From Staphylococcus simulans (GTDB lineage Bacteria; Bacillota; Bacilli; Staphylococcales; Staphylococcaceae), in NCBI RefSeq assembly GCF_002902285.1, contig NZ_PPRU01000011.1, positions 1 to 64,000 of the forward strand: DNA of 64,000 nucleotides, given 5' to 3'. The translations under genes and the position numbers were made by a program. This document shows, one piece after another, positions 28,899-39,662 of this stretch (positions are counted from its first letter, which is position 1; each line of letters opens with the position of its first letter). A model generated the notes under the pieces. That model made no database searches. It had not been told where the DNA came from and saw only the letters and a list, made by a program, of their open reading frames with translations.

Positions 28899-29993
28899 TT
28901 ATAGACTGTAAGTATCGAATTCATTTAAGGCTTTAATGCCAAGTTCACGATCTTCAGGCGTTTTAAAACTGATGCGTAATGCACCATAGATATCTTCTCT
29001 GACTTCCACAATATTAATGTTACTTATAGAAATATTATGTAAACTTAGTATAGATGTTACTTTGCTGATCATACCAGGTTCGTCAGGGATGTCGACGTAT
29101 AATTCGTAAGAACTAGACACAGCACCTGGTTTTTTCGCTGGTAACTGATTACGGTACTCACGTGCTTGCTCGAAAAATTGATAAATACCTTCGTTATCGT
29201 CATTTTTGATTTGTGAAGCGAGTAGGGCGAGTTGTGTTTGCCATTCTTCGATACCAGATAAGATATATGCTTTATTCTCATGCATAATATCGCTCCACAT
29301 TTCAGGACTGCTGCTGGCAATACGTGTGATATCTCGGAAACCACCAGCTGCTAACTGTTTAATTAACGGGGAATCTTGATCATGATTTAAACTTAAATTG
29401 ACTAAAGATGCTGCAGCGATATGAGGAATATGACTGACAATACTCGTCACAAAATCATGTTCTTCAGGTGATGTAGCAATGACTTTTGCGCGTGTGGCTT
29501 GGAGTAACTGTTTAATTTCTTCTGAAGCTGCATCGTTGTCTTTTTCTGAATGCACCAGCATGTAGTAAGCATTTTCGAATAAATTCTTTTTAGCGTTTAA
29601 GATGCCTGATTTGTGGCTGCCGGCCATTGGATGTCCTCCAATCAAGTGAATGTTCTCTGCTAGTAATTGTTTTTCAAAGGCTTGAATTGTCCCTTTAGTG
29701 CTTCCAGTATCTGTAATGATCAACCCAGGTTTTGTAGACAAATTTGTAAGAGTCTTTAGATATTGAACGGTTTGTTGGACAGGTGTTGCATAAATGATAA
29801 TGTCTGCTTTTGCTACTGCTGCTTCATAATCTAATACTTTTTCATCAATAATCCCAATAGATAGGGCTTTATCAAGTTGACTTGGATTAGAATCATAGGC
29901 GATGATATTGACATCATCATGAAAGTACTTGAAATTGGTAGCTAAACTGCCTCCGATTAAACCTAAACCAACAAATAAAATATTTTTAGTCAA
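28899..29993 (-). CDS. tyrA: Prephenate dehydrogenase
   Basis: A 364-aa enzyme that oxidises and decarboxylates prephenate to 4-hydroxyphenylpyruvate for tyrosine. The NAD motif is [12 protein letters not shown], and catalytic-domain signatures are [13 protein letters not shown] and [16 protein letters not shown]-terminal ACT domain (about 292-364, [16 protein letters not shown]) should sense amino acids. The TTG start at 29993 is chosen because GAGGTG lies 6 nt upstream and the N-terminus TKNILFVG fits S. aureus TyrA; the GTG at 30002 overlaps that Shine-Dalgarno. A CodY-like box lies upstream (30012-30026). Confidence 0.92.
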   Translation of the reverse strand: MTKNILFVGLGLIGGSLATNFKYFHDDVNIIAYDSNPSQLDKALSIGIIDEKVLDYEAAVAKADIIIYATPVQQTVQYLKTLTNLSTKPGLIITDTGSTKGTIQAFEKQLLAENIHLIGGHPMAGSHKSGILNAKKNLFENAYYMLVHSEKDNDAASEEIKQLLQATRAKVIATSPEEHDFVTSIVSHIPHIAAASLVNLSLNHDQDSPLIKQLAAGGFRDITRIASSSPEMWSDIMHENKAYILSGIEEWQTQLALLASQIKNDDNEGIYQFFEQAREYRNQLPAKKPGAVSSSYELYVDIPDEPGMISKVTSILSLHNISISNINIVEVREDIYGALRISFKTPEDRELGIKALNEFDTYSL

Positions 29994-30011
29994 AAGACTC
30001 ACCTCTGTCTA

Positions 30012-30026
30012 AATTTTCAGAATAGC
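30012..30026. promoter_or_regulatory. Candidate CodY box upstream of tyrA
   Basis: AATTTTCAGAATAGC matches AATTTTCWGAAAATT with 3 mismatches, about 20 nt before tyrA. It could also affect the divergent M42 peptidase gene. Confidence 0.3.
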
Positions 30027-30131
30027 GATATTATAGTGTATATTTTCAAATGGTGCAAGGTCTTTCACTTATCTATTTCAATTTCTATTTGGAAAATTAA
30101 TCGGTACAATAAGAGGAAGGAGGGGTCTTTT

Positions 30132-31172
30132 ATGTCAAAAAATATTTTTGAAACTATTAAAACATTAACCGAAATTCCAAGCCCATCAGGTGATGCTTAT
30201 CAAGCTATAGAGTATGTGCAATCTTTTGCGGAGGATTTAGGGTATCCGACTTATGTGACAAATAAAGGTGCATTGATGATTACAGTTAAAGGTGAAAATG
30301 ATGTAGATCATCGTTGTATTACTGCACATGTAGATACTTTAGGCGCAATGGTCAAAGAAATTAAAGAAGATGGTCGCTTAGGTATTGAGTTAATTGGCGG
30401 TTATGCGTTCAACGCAATTGAAGGTGAATACTGTACGATTCATACAGATTCAGGTAAAAACTATACAGGCACGATTTGTTTACATGAAACTTCAGTTCAT
30501 GTTTATAAAAACAACCATAATATTCCACGAGATAAAGAACATATGGAAATCAGAATTGATGCGGTAACACATAATGAAGAAGATACACGCCAATTAGGTA
30601 TTGAAGTAGGGGACTTTGTAAGTTTAGATCCTAGAACAATCATTACAGAGAATGACTTTATTAAATCTCGTCATTTAGATGACAAGGCAAGTGTTGCGAT
30701 GATTATGGATTTCTTAGAAGACTATAGCAACAATGATAAAACATTGCCTTATACGACACACTTCTTTATTTCAAATAATGAAGAAATTGGTTATGGTGCG
30801 AATGCGTCAATTCCAGGTAAAGTGAATGAATATATCGCATTTGATATGGGTGCGTTAGGTGATGGTCAAACGTCAGACGAATATACAGTGTCGATTTGTG
30901 CTAAAGATGCATCAGGACCATATCATAAAAAATTACGCCAACATCTTACACAATTGGCGAAAGAAAATAATATTCCATACAAAGTTGATACTTATCCTTA
31001 CTATACATCAGATGCTTCAGCTGCGTTACGCGCAGGAGCAGATATAAAACACGGTTTATTTGGTGCGGGTATCGAATCTTCACATGCGTTAGAGCGTACG
31101 CATCTTGATTCAATCAAAGCGACACAACGTTTACTTGAAGTCTATCTTTATTCAGAAATGGTTGAAGATTAA
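30132..31172 (+). CDS. M42 family aminopeptidase (glutamyl aminopeptidase-like)
   Basis: A 346-aa cytosolic metallopeptidase of family M42. Zinc ligands and the catalytic Glu are in TAHVDTLGAMV, SRHLDDKASVAM, ISNNEEIGYGAN and FDMGALGDGQ. The late IESSHALERTH carries the final His. Relatives form large tetrahedral aminopeptidases that trim peptides. The ATG at 30132 follows GGAAGGAGGGG; the ORF could open 32 codons earlier but without a Shine-Dalgarno. It stands between tyrA and the trp operon. Confidence 0.9.
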   Translation: MSKNIFETIKTLTEIPSPSGDAYQAIEYVQSFAEDLGYPTYVTNKGALMITVKGENDVDHRCITAHVDTLGAMVKEIKEDGRLGIELIGGYAFNAIEGEYCTIHTDSGKNYTGTICLHETSVHVYKNNHNIPRDKEHMEIRIDAVTHNEEDTRQLGIEVGDFVSLDPRTIITENDFIKSRHLDDKASVAMIMDFLEDYSNNDKTLPYTTHFFISNNEEIGYGANASIPGKVNEYIAFDMGALGDGQTSDEYTVSICAKDASGPYHKKLRQHLTQLAKENNIPYKVDTYPYYTSDASAALRAGADIKHGLFGAGIESSHALERTHLDSIKATQRLLEVYLYSEMVED

Positions 31173-31204
31173 TTCGAAATAGTTAGAATTTTTGAATTTA
31201 TGTG

Positions 31205-31233
31205 TTGACAACCCAAAAAAGAGCGTGTATTAT
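31205..31233 (+). promoter_or_regulatory. Promoter of the trp operon
   Basis: A perfect TTGACA (31205-31210), a 17-nt spacer and TATTAT (31228-31233). No second good promoter is seen before the second T-box, so one transcript should pass both. Confidence 0.85.
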
Positions 31234-31239
31234 TCAAAG

Positions 31240-31462
31240 TACATTGCAAACGACGTTAGAAGTAAACGTAGCTTATATGATTTGTAGCACACAGAAAACT
31301 GATGGTTGATGTAAATCAGTACGACATATAATGTGAATTGGGCTTTTAATGTGCAAGATCAACAATTTAAATAATGAATAAGAACATGAAAATGTTGAAC
31401 TAAGGTGGCACCACGGTAACGCGTCCTTATCGGAAGAGCGTTATTGTGGTGTTTTTATATTG
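31240..31462 (+). promoter_or_regulatory. Tryptophan T-box leader 1
   Basis: Stem I contains the distal GGTTGATG motif and a specifier TGG (31339-31341) in GAATTGGGC. The T-box sequence is at 31401-31430 (AAGGTGGCACC). The tRNA-end bulge is TGGC (31406-31409), which pairs exactly with GCCA. The terminator pairs CACCACGGTAACGC with GCGTTATTGTGGTG, followed by TTTTT at about 31453. Uncharged tRNA-Trp should promote readthrough. Confidence 0.92.
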
Positions 31463-31479
31463 AGTTAAAAAGAAAAAGA

Positions 31480-31694
31480 GAAATACAGTGAAGAGATAAA
31501 ATGAAGTAGTTAAGCAGTTAGAGTAAATTCAGAAAGTTAGTGGTTGATGCAAACTAACCTCGCTGCCTAATGAATTGGGTTTTGTTGGAAGCTGACAATT
31601 CAATCAAGTATGAGTGGGTCATCAAACTGATGGCTAATAAAGGTGGTACCGCGCCAAAAGCGTCCTTGTTACAACAAACAAGGACGCTTTTTAT
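31480..31694 (+). promoter_or_regulatory. Tryptophan T-box leader 2
   Basis: A second complete T-box in tandem. The specifier TGG is at 31576-31578 in GAATTGGGT; the distal motif is GTGGTTGATG. The T-box sequence is AAAGGTGGTACCGCG (31640-31653), with bulge TGGT (31644-31647). The terminator pairs AAAAGCGTCCTTGTT (31656-31670) with AACAAGGACGCTTTT, followed by T's. Both leaders must be antiterminated for full trp expression. Confidence 0.93.
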
Positions 31695-31715
31695 TATGGG
31701 AGGAGAATTAACATA

Positions 31716-33125
31716 ATGGATGTAGTATACAAGAGATTAAATGCTGATATTACCCCTGAAGCATTAGCACAATTAGCAGAGCGAAAAATTATTTTAGAAA
31801 GTGCAAGTCAAAATAAAACTAAAGGTCGTTATTCAGTCGTTGCCTTTGATATATACGGTGAGGTGATATTGACTGAAGATGAACTTACAATAAAAACACC
31901 AGAACAAACAATCACAGAAACGAAACAACCTTATCAAAGACTTAAAGATTATGTTCAAAGCTATTACGCAGAGATTGAAGAGGACTTATTAAAAGATCTA
32001 CCATTTATTTCAGGATTTATCGGCTCATGTAGTTTTGATTTAGTCAGACATGAATTTCCAGTACTAAAGAAAAGACAAGTAGCTGACAAACCAAATCAAA
32101 CTGATGTTCATTTATACATGATTGAAAATGTATATGTATTTGATCATTATAAAGAATACTTGTATGTGATATCTACAAACTTATTCTCGAATGAGCCGCC
32201 TGAAGCGATTGAAAAAAGAGTAAACCAACAAATAGATGCTTTACAAAATGTTAAATTGTATCAGCCGGATACTTCTTTTGTGCCAAGTCAAAAAGATATT
32301 ATTCCGAATATTCAGGATAATCAATTTATTCGAAATATTTCAAAATTTAAACAGTTAATTACTGAAGGAGATATGTTCCAAGTTGTCCCTTCAAGAATTT
32401 ATCGTTATAAACATGAGTTCGGCGATAAATTACATGACTTATCTTATCAACTGTATCGTAAGTTGAAACGTCAAAATCCAAGTCCATATATGTATTACTT
32501 AAATATCGATGAACCGATTATCGTCGGAAGTTCACCTGAAAGTTTCGTCAAAGTTAAAGGTAATGAAGTTGTTACTAATCCAATTGCCGGAACAATCAAA
32601 AGGGGACAAACACCTGAAGAAGACGAAGCTAATGCACAGCAATTGTTAAGTGATGAAAAAGAGTTAAGTGAACATCGTATGTTAGTAGATTTAGGAAGAA
32701 ATGATATTCATCGTGTCAGTAAGACAGGCACATCTAAAATTGAACGTTTAATGGAAATTGAAAAATATGAACACGTGATGCATATCGTTAGTGTCGTAAC
32801 TGGGCAGCTAAATGAAAAAATGTCACCTATGGACATTATCGCAAGCTTATTACCAACAGGCACGGTATCGGGTGCACCAAAACTCAGAGCAATTGAACGT
32901 ATCTATGAAGCACATCCGTATAAACGTGGCGTTTACAGCGGTGGTGTCGGTTATATCAACTGCAATCACGATTTAGATTTCGCTTTAGCGATTCGTACGA
33001 TGTTAATTGATGAGACGTATGTAGATGTAGAGGCAGGATGTGGTGTTGTATATGATTCAATACCTGAAAAAGAATTAGAAGAAACGAAACTTAAAGCGAA
33101 AAGCTTATTGGAGGTTACACCATGA
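31716..33125 (+). CDS. trpE: Anthranilate synthase component I
   Basis: A 469-aa chorismate-using enzyme that makes anthranilate with ammonia from TrpG. The chorismate-binding domain (about 200-465) shows SSPESFVKV, NPIAGTIKRG, DEKELSEHRMLVDLGRND and LLPTGTVSGAPK. The N-terminal domain has an LLESA-type motif as IILESASQN (residues 25-33), associated with tryptophan feedback binding. The start follows GGGAGGAG directly after the second T-box. It overlaps trpG by 4 nt. Confidence 0.95.
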   Translation: MDVVYKRLNADITPEALAQLAERKIILESASQNKTKGRYSVVAFDIYGEVILTEDELTIKTPEQTITETKQPYQRLKDYVQSYYAEIEEDLLKDLPFISGFIGSCSFDLVRHEFPVLKKRQVADKPNQTDVHLYMIENVYVFDHYKEYLYVISTNLFSNEPPEAIEKRVNQQIDALQNVKLYQPDTSFVPSQKDIIPNIQDNQFIRNISKFKQLITEGDMFQVVPSRIYRYKHEFGDKLHDLSYQLYRKLKRQNPSPYMYYLNIDEPIIVGSSPESFVKVKGNEVVTNPIAGTIKRGQTPEEDEANAQQLLSDEKELSEHRMLVDLGRNDIHRVSKTGTSKIERLMEIEKYEHVMHIVSVVTGQLNEKMSPMDIIASLLPTGTVSGAPKLRAIERIYEAHPYKRGVYSGGVGYINCNHDLDFALAIRTMLIDETYVDVEAGCGVVYDSIPEKELEETKLKAKSLLEVTP

Positions 33126-33745
33126 TATTAATCGTAGATAATTATGACTCATTTACTTATAACTTAGTGAATATCGTAGCAGCTTACACAGATGTCGTGG
33201 TGAAATACCCTGATGATCCGACAATCTTTGACTTACAGCCAGATGCGGTGATTATTTCACCGGGACCTGGTCATCCTGAAGATACAGACGACTTAAATCG
33301 TATTATTAAACATTTTGAAGACTTGCCGATTTTAGGTATTTGCTTAGGTGCACAGGCTTTGACATGTTACTACAAAGGACATGTTATCCAAGGTGCCAGT
33401 GTCTTACATGGCAAGATTGATACGATGCACCAATTAAAACCGACAGTCTTATACGAAGGGTTGCCTGAAGCATTTAAAATCATGCGTTACCATTCGCTCA
33501 TCAGCGATTCAGAAACATTCCCAGAATCATTAGTTATTACAGGAGAAACAACGGATTGTATTCAATCTTTCGAACATCAAGATAAACCACATTATGGTAT
33601 CCAGTATCATCCAGAATCTTTTGCGACTGAACATGGTACTGAGATTATTCATAACTTTATTAAACTCGTTGAGAAAGGGGCTAGCAGCCATGACACTTAT
33701 TCAAAAAATCCAAACACAACCGAACTTAACGCAACAAGACATTAA
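33122..33745 (+). CDS. trpG: Anthranilate synthase component II (glutamine amidotransferase)
   Basis: A 207-aa class I glutaminase subunit. Motifs are DNYDSFTYN, ISPGPGHPED, the nucleophile in GICLGAQAL (about Cys79) and YGIQYHPES. It feeds ammonia to TrpE. The last 18 or so codons overlap trpD by 56 nt in another frame and add a polar tail ([11 protein letters not shown]) beyond the usual TrpG end. Confidence 0.93.
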   Translation: MILIVDNYDSFTYNLVNIVAAYTDVVVKYPDDPTIFDLQPDAVIISPGPGHPEDTDDLNRIIKHFEDLPILGICLGAQALTCYYKGHVIQGASVLHGKIDTMHQLKPTVLYEGLPEAFKIMRYHSLISDSETFPESLVITGETTDCIQSFEHQDKPHYGIQYHPESFATEHGTEIIHNFIKLVEKGASSHDTYSKNPNTTELNATRH

Positions 33746-34706
33746 TACATTTATCCAAACGTTAATAAACCCGGATATTGATAATGAAACAAAAGCAGAA
33801 TTGTTACGTGATTATACTGCTCGCCCATTAAATCAAACAGAAGTCACTTATTTAGTAGCAGCAATGATTCAAACGATGTATCCTGTACAACCGGTTTATC
33901 CTGGTGCTATGTGTGTATGTGGTACAGGTGGCGATAAATCAAATAGCTTCAATATTTCAACAACCGCTTCTTTCATCGTCGCTGCAGCAGGTGTCAACGT
34001 ACTAAAACACGGCAACCGCAGTATCACATCCGCTTCAGGAAGCAGTGACTTACTCAATAAAATGGGAATCGCTAGTTCGCAAGTCGCTGATGTTGAAACA
34101 AGAATGCAAGAAACAGGTTTAGCCTTTTTAAATGCGACAGACACGTATCCGGTCATGAAATATATCCAACCGATTCGCAAAATGTTAGAAGGTTCAACCA
34201 TCTTTAACATCTTAGGACCTATGATTCATCCATTCAAATTAGAGTATCAAGTCGTAGGGGTTTACAATCCAGAGTTTGTGAAACCAATGGCTGAAACACT
34301 CTATGACTTAGGTCGAAAACGTGCCATCGTGTTACACGGCGCAAACGGAATGGACGAAGCGACATTGTCTGGAGAAAACATTATTTATGAAGTGAACCAA
34401 GAAACAGGTATTACGTCTTATCATTTAAATGCTGAAGATGTGGGCTTAACACCAGCAAGTAATGAAACATTAAAAGGCGGCACACCTGCAGAAAACTTAG
34501 AAATTACCTTAAATATTTTAACTGGCAAAGATCATTCAAGTAAACGTGACGTCGTAGTATTAAATGCTGGTATCGCATTATATGTCGCGGAAAAAGCAGA
34601 TTCGATTCAAGAAGGTGTGACATTAGCACAACAATTAATCGATGAAGGTAAAGCTTTTGCTCAATATAAAAAAAAAGGAGGGCAAGTGTATGACTATATT
34701 GGATGA
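33690..34706 (+). CDS. trpD: Anthranilate phosphoribosyltransferase
   Basis: A 338-aa enzyme that joins anthranilate to PRPP. Signatures are [31 protein letters not shown] and [14 protein letters not shown], then [10 protein letters not shown]. The ATG at 33690 follows GAGAAAGGGG; longer starts would run further into trpG. It overlaps trpG by 56 nt and trpC by 17 nt. Confidence 0.94.
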   Translation: MTLIQKIQTQPNLTQQDINTFIQTLINPDIDNETKAELLRDYTARPLNQTEVTYLVAAMIQTMYPVQPVYPGAMCVCGTGGDKSNSFNISTTASFIVAAAGVNVLKHGNRSITSASGSSDLLNKMGIASSQVADVETRMQETGLAFLNATDTYPVMKYIQPIRKMLEGSTIFNILGPMIHPFKLEYQVVGVYNPEFVKPMAETLYDLGRKRAIVLHGANGMDEATLSGENIIYEVNQETGITSYHLNAEDVGLTPASNETLKGGTPAENLEITLNILTGKDHSSKRDVVVLNAGIALYVAEKADSIQEGVTLAQQLIDEGKAFAQYKKKGGQVYDYIG

Positions 34707-35469
34707 CATTGTTGAATATAAGAAATCGTTATTAGAAGAAGGGTACTATGATCGTTTATTACGTACACTTCCAGTAACCAATGTTAAATATAAAAAGAAA
34801 TTAAGTGAACGTTTAAAAGAACGCAGTCATTTATCAGTCATCGCAGAAATTAAATCTAAAAGTCCTTCAGTTAAGAAATTACCTGATCGAGATTTGACAC
34901 AACAAGTTAAAGATTATGAAGCCTACGGTGCACAAGCAATTTCCATCCTGACTGATGAATATTATTTCGGCGGCAGTTATGAACGCTTAAATAAACTTAC
35001 AAAAGAAACGACATTACCTGTATTATGTAAAGACTTTATGATAGAACCGATTCAAATTGATGTGGCATATCGTGCAGGTGCATCCATCATTTTACTCATC
35101 GTCAATATTTTAGATGATCAACAAATGCATGAACTTTATCAATATGCGAAGTCTTTAGATTTAGATGTGTTAGTAGAAGTACACAGTAAGCAAGAATTAG
35201 CGAGAGCTTATCAACTTGCGCCAGATATTATTGGTGTAAACAACCGTGATTTAACACGTTTTGTGACGAATGTCGAACACACTAATGAAATACTAGAGAA
35301 TAAAAAAGATGGTTATTACTATATTTCAGAAAGCGGCATTCATACACAAGAAGACGTCGAAAAAATTGTAGGGTCAGGTATAGATGGCATCTTAGTTGGT
35401 GAATCACTTATGAAGTGTGATGATTTATCTCAATTCTTACCAAGCTTACAGTTAAAAAAGGAGCAGTAA
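34690..35469 (+). CDS. trpC: Indole-3-glycerol phosphate synthase
   Basis: A 259-aa TIM-barrel enzyme. Catalytic regions are [11 protein letters not shown] (Lys), [13 protein letters not shown] (Lys), [10 protein letters not shown] (Glu), [11 protein letters not shown] and [11 protein letters not shown]. The ATG at 34690 follows AAAAAGGAGGG and overlaps the trpD end by 17 nt. It is a separate gene from trpF, unlike the fused E. coli enzyme. Confidence 0.94.
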   Translation: MTILDDIVEYKKSLLEEGYYDRLLRTLPVTNVKYKKKLSERLKERSHLSVIAEIKSKSPSVKKLPDRDLTQQVKDYEAYGAQAISILTDEYYFGGSYERLNKLTKETTLPVLCKDFMIEPIQIDVAYRAGASIILLIVNILDDQQMHELYQYAKSLDLDVLVEVHSKQELARAYQLAPDIIGVNNRDLTRFVTNVEHTNEILENKKDGYYYISESGIHTQEDVEKIVGSGIDGILVGESLMKCDDLSQFLPSLQLKKEQ

Positions 35470-35470
35470 G

Positions 35471-36130
35471 ATGTTCTTAAAATATTGCGGGTTTCAATCA
35501 GAAGACGATGTTACACGAGCCATAGAGAATGATATAGATGCGATAGGCTTTATCCACTATCCCAAAAGTAAACGTCATCAAAGTATAGAAGACATTGCAC
35601 AATTAACAAAACTTGTACCTGAAAAGATTCATAAAGTAGTAGTGGTCGTTAATCCAACAAAGGAAATTGTTGCAAAACTTATAGAAGAAACAAATATTGA
35701 TACGATTCAATTTCACGGACATGAAGATGTTGCACTATTACGATGGTGCAACTCACAATATCCTGGCATTCAAATATACAAAGCACTTCCAGCAAGTTCT
35801 GAACTAGTTGAAGCCATTGAAACTTATCGAAACGAAGTAGATTTATTTATTATCGATACACCTTCCATCCATTATGGCGGCACTGGTCAATCATTTGATT
35901 GGCAATTACTGAAACAACTCTCAGATGTTCCGTATTTAGTGGCAGGCGGTATGGATTTAGAGAAGATTCAACAATTCGAACAACTCGATATTCAAACAAC
36001 AGGATTCGACATTGCAAGTGGCATTGAAGTAGAAGGTCGAAAAGATCCACAAGCAATGAAACAAATTTCAAATTATATTAAGGAGAGAGATAAAAATGAC
36101 GAACGAAACAACACAACCCATTCAAACTGA
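35471..36130 (+). CDS. trpF: Phosphoribosylanthranilate isomerase
   Basis: A 219-aa TIM-barrel isomerase. The N-terminal [12 protein letters not shown] carries the catalytic Cys, and the Asp is in [19 protein letters not shown]. The ending [19 protein letters not shown] is typical. It starts 1 nt after trpC with AAAAGGAG upstream, and its last 35 nt overlap trpB. Confidence 0.92.
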   Translation: MFLKYCGFQSEDDVTRAIENDIDAIGFIHYPKSKRHQSIEDIAQLTKLVPEKIHKVVVVVNPTKEIVAKLIEETNIDTIQFHGHEDVALLRWCNSQYPGIQIYKALPASSELVEAIETYRNEVDLFIIDTPSIHYGGTGQSFDWQLLKQLSDVPYLVAGGMDLEKIQQFEQLDIQTTGFDIASGIEVEGRKDPQAMKQISNYIKERDKNDERNNTTHSN

Positions 36131-37325
36131 AGTAGATGAACTTGGATTCTTTGGTAATTATGGCGGACGCTATGTTCCGGAAACATTAATGCCAGCGATT
36201 CAAGAATTAAGACAGGCTTATGATGAAGCTAAAAATGATCCCGAATTCCAACAAGAATTAGATTACTATTTAAAAGATTATGTAGGACGAGAAACACCTT
36301 TAACTTATGCGAAATCCTATACAGAAGAGTTAGGTGGCGCAAAAATTTATTTAAAACGCGAAGACTTAAACCATACAGGCGCACATAAAATTAATAATGC
36401 TTTAGGTCAAGCTTTATTAGCAAAACGTATGGGCAAACGTAAATTGGTTGCTGAAACAGGTGCAGGCCAACATGGTGTAGCCAGTGCAACCGTAGCAGCA
36501 CTCTTTGATATGGAACTTGTGGTTTTCATGGGTGAAGAAGATATCCAACGTCAAGCATTGAACGTATTCAGAATGGAATTATTAGGTGCCAAAGTAGTGT
36601 CTGTGACAGATGGTCAAGGTACATTATCGGATGCGGTGAACAAGGCGTTACAATATTGGGTCAGCCACGTTGACGATACACACTATTTATTAGGTTCAGC
36701 ATTAGGACCAGATCCGTTCCCAACAATGGTTCGTGATTTCCAAAGTGTTATCGGCAATGAAATCAAATCACAAATTTTAGAAAAAGAAGGTCGTTTACCT
36801 GACGCAGTAGTTGCATGTGTTGGCGGCGGTTCTAACTCAATTGGTACGTTCTATCCTTTTGTACAAGATAAAGACGTAAAATTGTATGGTGTAGAAGCTG
36901 CAGGTGAAGGTGAAGACACAGAAAAACATGCTTTAGCAATCGGTAAAGGCTCTGTTGGTGTCTTACATGGTACGAAAATGTATCTATTACAAGATGACAA
37001 CGGTCAAATCGGTTTAGCACACTCTATTTCAGCGGGTCTAGATTATCCAGGTATTGGACCTGAGCATAGTTACTACCATGATATTGGTCGTGCGGAATAC
37101 CCAAGTGCATCAGATGAAGAAGCGATGGAAGCTTTAATCAGATTTACGAAAGCAGAAGGCATTATTCCAGCAATTGAAAGTGCACATGCCTTAAGTTATG
37201 TAGAAAAATTAGCACCGACAATGGGCAAAGATGAAATTATTGTTGTTACTGTTTCAGGTCGAGGAGATAAAGACATGGATACAATTCGTAAATATACACA
37301 AGAACGAGGTGAAGGTCATGAGTAA
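36096..37325 (+). CDS. trpB: Tryptophan synthase beta chain
   Basis: A 409-aa PLP enzyme that joins indole and serine. The PLP lysine is Lys98 in [13 protein letters not shown]. The phosphate-binding loop is [10 protein letters not shown], and [12 protein letters not shown] carries the catalytic Glu. The N-terminal [16 protein letters not shown] is standard for TrpB1. It overlaps trpF upstream and trpA downstream (8 nt). Confidence 0.96.
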   Translation: MTNETTQPIQTEVDELGFFGNYGGRYVPETLMPAIQELRQAYDEAKNDPEFQQELDYYLKDYVGRETPLTYAKSYTEELGGAKIYLKREDLNHTGAHKINNALGQALLAKRMGKRKLVAETGAGQHGVASATVAALFDMELVVFMGEEDIQRQALNVFRMELLGAKVVSVTDGQGTLSDAVNKALQYWVSHVDDTHYLLGSALGPDPFPTMVRDFQSVIGNEIKSQILEKEGRLPDAVVACVGGGSNSIGTFYPFVQDKDVKLYGVEAAGEGEDTEKHALAIGKGSVGVLHGTKMYLLQDDNGQIGLAHSISAGLDYPGIGPEHSYYHDIGRAEYPSASDEEAMEALIRFTKAEGIIPAIESAHALSYVEKLAPTMGKDEIIVVTVSGRGDKDMDTIRKYTQERGEGHE

Positions 37326-38070
37326 ACTATTTATTCCTTATATTATGGGTAACAAAAAATTCATTGATAATTTAAAAGTCTTACAAGAAGAAGGGGCAGA
37401 TATTGTTGAAATCGGCCTACCATTTTCAGATCCTGTCGCAGATGGTCCAACAATTATGGATGCAGGCAGTAAGGCAATTAAAGAAGGTATGAGTGCACGC
37501 GTGATTTTAGATGAGCTTAAAGCACATAAAGATGAATTACAAGGGTCTAAATATGTCTTAATGACTTACTATAATGTGATATTACATTATGGAGAAGCAG
37601 CATTTCTAGAAGACTGTGAGGCAGCAGGTGTATACGGTTTAATTATTCCGGATTTACCATTTGAACTTGCAGAACAACTCAAAGCACGTTTCCCTGATCG
37701 CAAAGTCAATATCATCTCATTAATTGCTATGACCGCTTCAAACGAACGTATTGAACACATCGCAGCACATGCTGAAGGTTTCATCTATACTGTAACAATG
37801 AATGCGACAACTGGAGATAATGGAGCGTTCCACCCAGAATTACAACAAAAAATTGCATTCATTCAAGAAAAAGCAAATGTACCTGTTGTAGCAGGATTCG
37901 GTATCAGAACACCAGAACAAGTCGCAGAAGTGACACGTTTCGCTGATGGTGCAGTCATTGGCAGTGAAATCGTCAAACGTTTCGCAAATGACGAAGAAGC
38001 AACAACAAGAGGTTACTTACAAAGTATTCGTAAAGCATTAGATGAAAATAAAACAACTGCACAATCATAA
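37318..38070 (+). CDS. trpA: Tryptophan synthase alpha chain
   Basis: A 250-aa TIM-barrel subunit that releases indole from indoleglycerol phosphate. Catalytic residues are in [15 protein letters not shown] (Glu and Asp), and the phosphate site is in [13 protein letters not shown]. The N-terminus is short ([11 protein letters not shown]). The ATG at 37318 follows GAGGTGAAGG and overlaps the trpB end by 8 nt, consistent with coupling of the alpha-beta complex. Confidence 0.94.
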   Translation: MSKLFIPYIMGNKKFIDNLKVLQEEGADIVEIGLPFSDPVADGPTIMDAGSKAIKEGMSARVILDELKAHKDELQGSKYVLMTYYNVILHYGEAAFLEDCEAAGVYGLIIPDLPFELAEQLKARFPDRKVNIISLIAMTASNERIEHIAAHAEGFIYTVTMNATTGDNGAFHPELQQKIAFIQEKANVPVVAGFGIRTPEQVAEVTRFADGAVIGSEIVKRFANDEEATTRGYLQSIRKALDENKTTAQS

Positions 38071-38081
38071 AATGTTTTTTT

Positions 38082-38118
38082 AAATCAGGGTCTGTCTCAG
38101 ACTCTGATTTTCGCTTTA
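38082..38118 (+). terminator. Terminator of the trp operon
   Basis: AATCAGGGTCTG pairs with CAGACTCTGATT, followed by a moderate T tract (TTTTCGCTTT). Confidence 0.7.
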
Positions 38119-38141
38119 TATATAGTGGTTTTGATAACGGT

Positions 38142-38171
38142 TTGACACGTGTGCGTGTTATGATAGATAAG
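38142..38171 (+). promoter_or_regulatory. Candidate femAB promoter with a long leader
   Basis: TTGACA (38142-38147), 18 nt and GATAAG (38166-38171). A start here would give a leader of about 200 nt before femA. A TATAAT at 38303-38308 without a good -35 is an alternative. The 38119-38379 stretch otherwise holds nothing I can name. Confidence 0.45.
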
Positions 38172-38379
38172 CAAGGTTATTACACAAGGTACTTACTTAA
38201 AGGCGAACCAGAATAGTTGTAAGAAGTTGAATTCTTGCTTAACATACATAATAAAACAACAGAAATGAAAGGTTTCAATTTTAGTTTTCCTTTTGGGTAT
38301 TGTATAATAATGAAGATTGAAAATTGATACCAATAAGAAATTAAAAGATAGAGAATACGAATTAGGAGTTATTGAAATT

Positions 38380-39636
38380 ATGAAGTTTACCAATTTAACT
38401 ACAGCTGAATTTGGAGATTTTACAGATAAAATGCCGTATAGCCATTTTACACAAATGGTAGGCAACTATGAGTTGAAAGTTGCAGAAGGTACAGAAACAC
38501 ATCTTGTCGGGGTGAAAGACAAAGATGACAATGTCATTGCAGCATGTTTACTTACAGCTGTGCCAGTAATGAAATTCTTTAAATATTTCTATTCAAACCG
38601 TGGGCCGGTCATTGATTATGATAATAAAGAATTAGTCCATTACTTCTTTAGAGAATTAAAGGCATATGTTAAACAATACAATGCATTATACTTAAGAGTA
38701 GATCCATATTTACCATATCAATACCGTAACCATGATGGTGAGATTACAGGAAATGCAGGTCATGATTGGATATTTGATAAAATGGAACAATTGGGTTATA
38801 TCCATCAAGGCTTTACAACTGGCTTTGATCCGATTATTCAAATTCGTTTCCATTCTGTATTAGATTTAAAAGATAAAACACCACAAGATGTTTTAAAAGG
38901 TATGGATAGTCTACGTAAACGTAATACGAAAAAAGTAAAACGTAATGGTGTAAAAGTCCGCTTCTTAGGTGAAGATGAAATGCATATTTTCCGTAAATTT
39001 ATGGAAGATACTGCAGAAGCGAAAGACTTTGATGATCGTGAAGACGACTTCTATTATCACAGACTAAAACACTATAAAAATCGTGTCTTAGTACCGATGG
39101 CTTACATTGATTTTGAAGATTATATTAATGAATTGAACGCTGAACAAAAGAATTTAGAAAAAGAAATCAATAAAGCTGAGAAAGACTTGAATAAGAATCC
39201 TGAGAACCAAAAAGCTGCACGCAAAAAAGAAAACCTTGAACAACAATTAGAAGCACATCATCAAAAAGTTGCTGAAGCACGCGACTTACAACAAAAACAT
39301 GGTAATGAACTACCGATTTCAGCTGGATTCTTTATTATTAATCCATTTGAAGTTGTTTATTATGCAGGTGGTACTGCGAATGAATACCGTCACTTTGCGG
39401 GAAGTTATGCAGTGCAATGGGAAATGATCAACTATGCGATTAACCATGGCATCGATCGTTATAACTTCTATGGTATCAGCGGACACTTTACTGAAGACGC
39501 TGAGGATGCAGGCGTTGTGAAGTTCAAAAAAGGATTTAACGCAGATGTAATTGAATATGTTGGAGACTTTATTGCACCGATTAATAAGCCGATGTATAAA
39601 CTTTATACAACGCTTAAGAAAATCAAAGATAGATAA
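38380..39636 (+). CDS. femA: Aminoacyltransferase FemA (glycines 2-3 of the interpeptide bridge)
   Basis: A 418-aa FemABX-family enzyme with two GNAT-like domains and an inserted antiparallel coiled-coil arm (about residues 249-307, rich in Glu/Lys). It adds glycines 2 and 3 to the lipid II pentaglycine bridge using Gly-tRNA. Family features include YFYSNRGPVIDYDN, LYLRVDPYLPYQYRNHDG and DRYNFYGISGHFTEDAEDAG. The ATG at 38380 has AGGAG 11 nt upstream. FemB follows after 26 nt. Essential or near-essential in S. aureus. Confidence 0.95.
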   Translation: MKFTNLTTAEFGDFTDKMPYSHFTQMVGNYELKVAEGTETHLVGVKDKDDNVIAACLLTAVPVMKFFKYFYSNRGPVIDYDNKELVHYFFRELKAYVKQYNALYLRVDPYLPYQYRNHDGEITGNAGHDWIFDKMEQLGYIHQGFTTGFDPIIQIRFHSVLDLKDKTPQDVLKGMDSLRKRNTKKVKRNGVKVRFLGEDEMHIFRKFMEDTAEAKDFDDREDDFYYHRLKHYKNRVLVPMAYIDFEDYINELNAEQKNLEKEINKAEKDLNKNPENQKAARKKENLEQQLEAHHQKVAEARDLQQKHGNELPISAGFFIINPFEVVYYAGGTANEYRHFAGSYAVQWEMINYAINHGIDRYNFYGISGHFTEDAEDAGVVKFKKGFNADVIEYVGDFIAPINKPMYKLYTTLKKIKDR

Positions 39637-39662
39637 ACATAAGGTAGAAGGGAAATAAAGAA

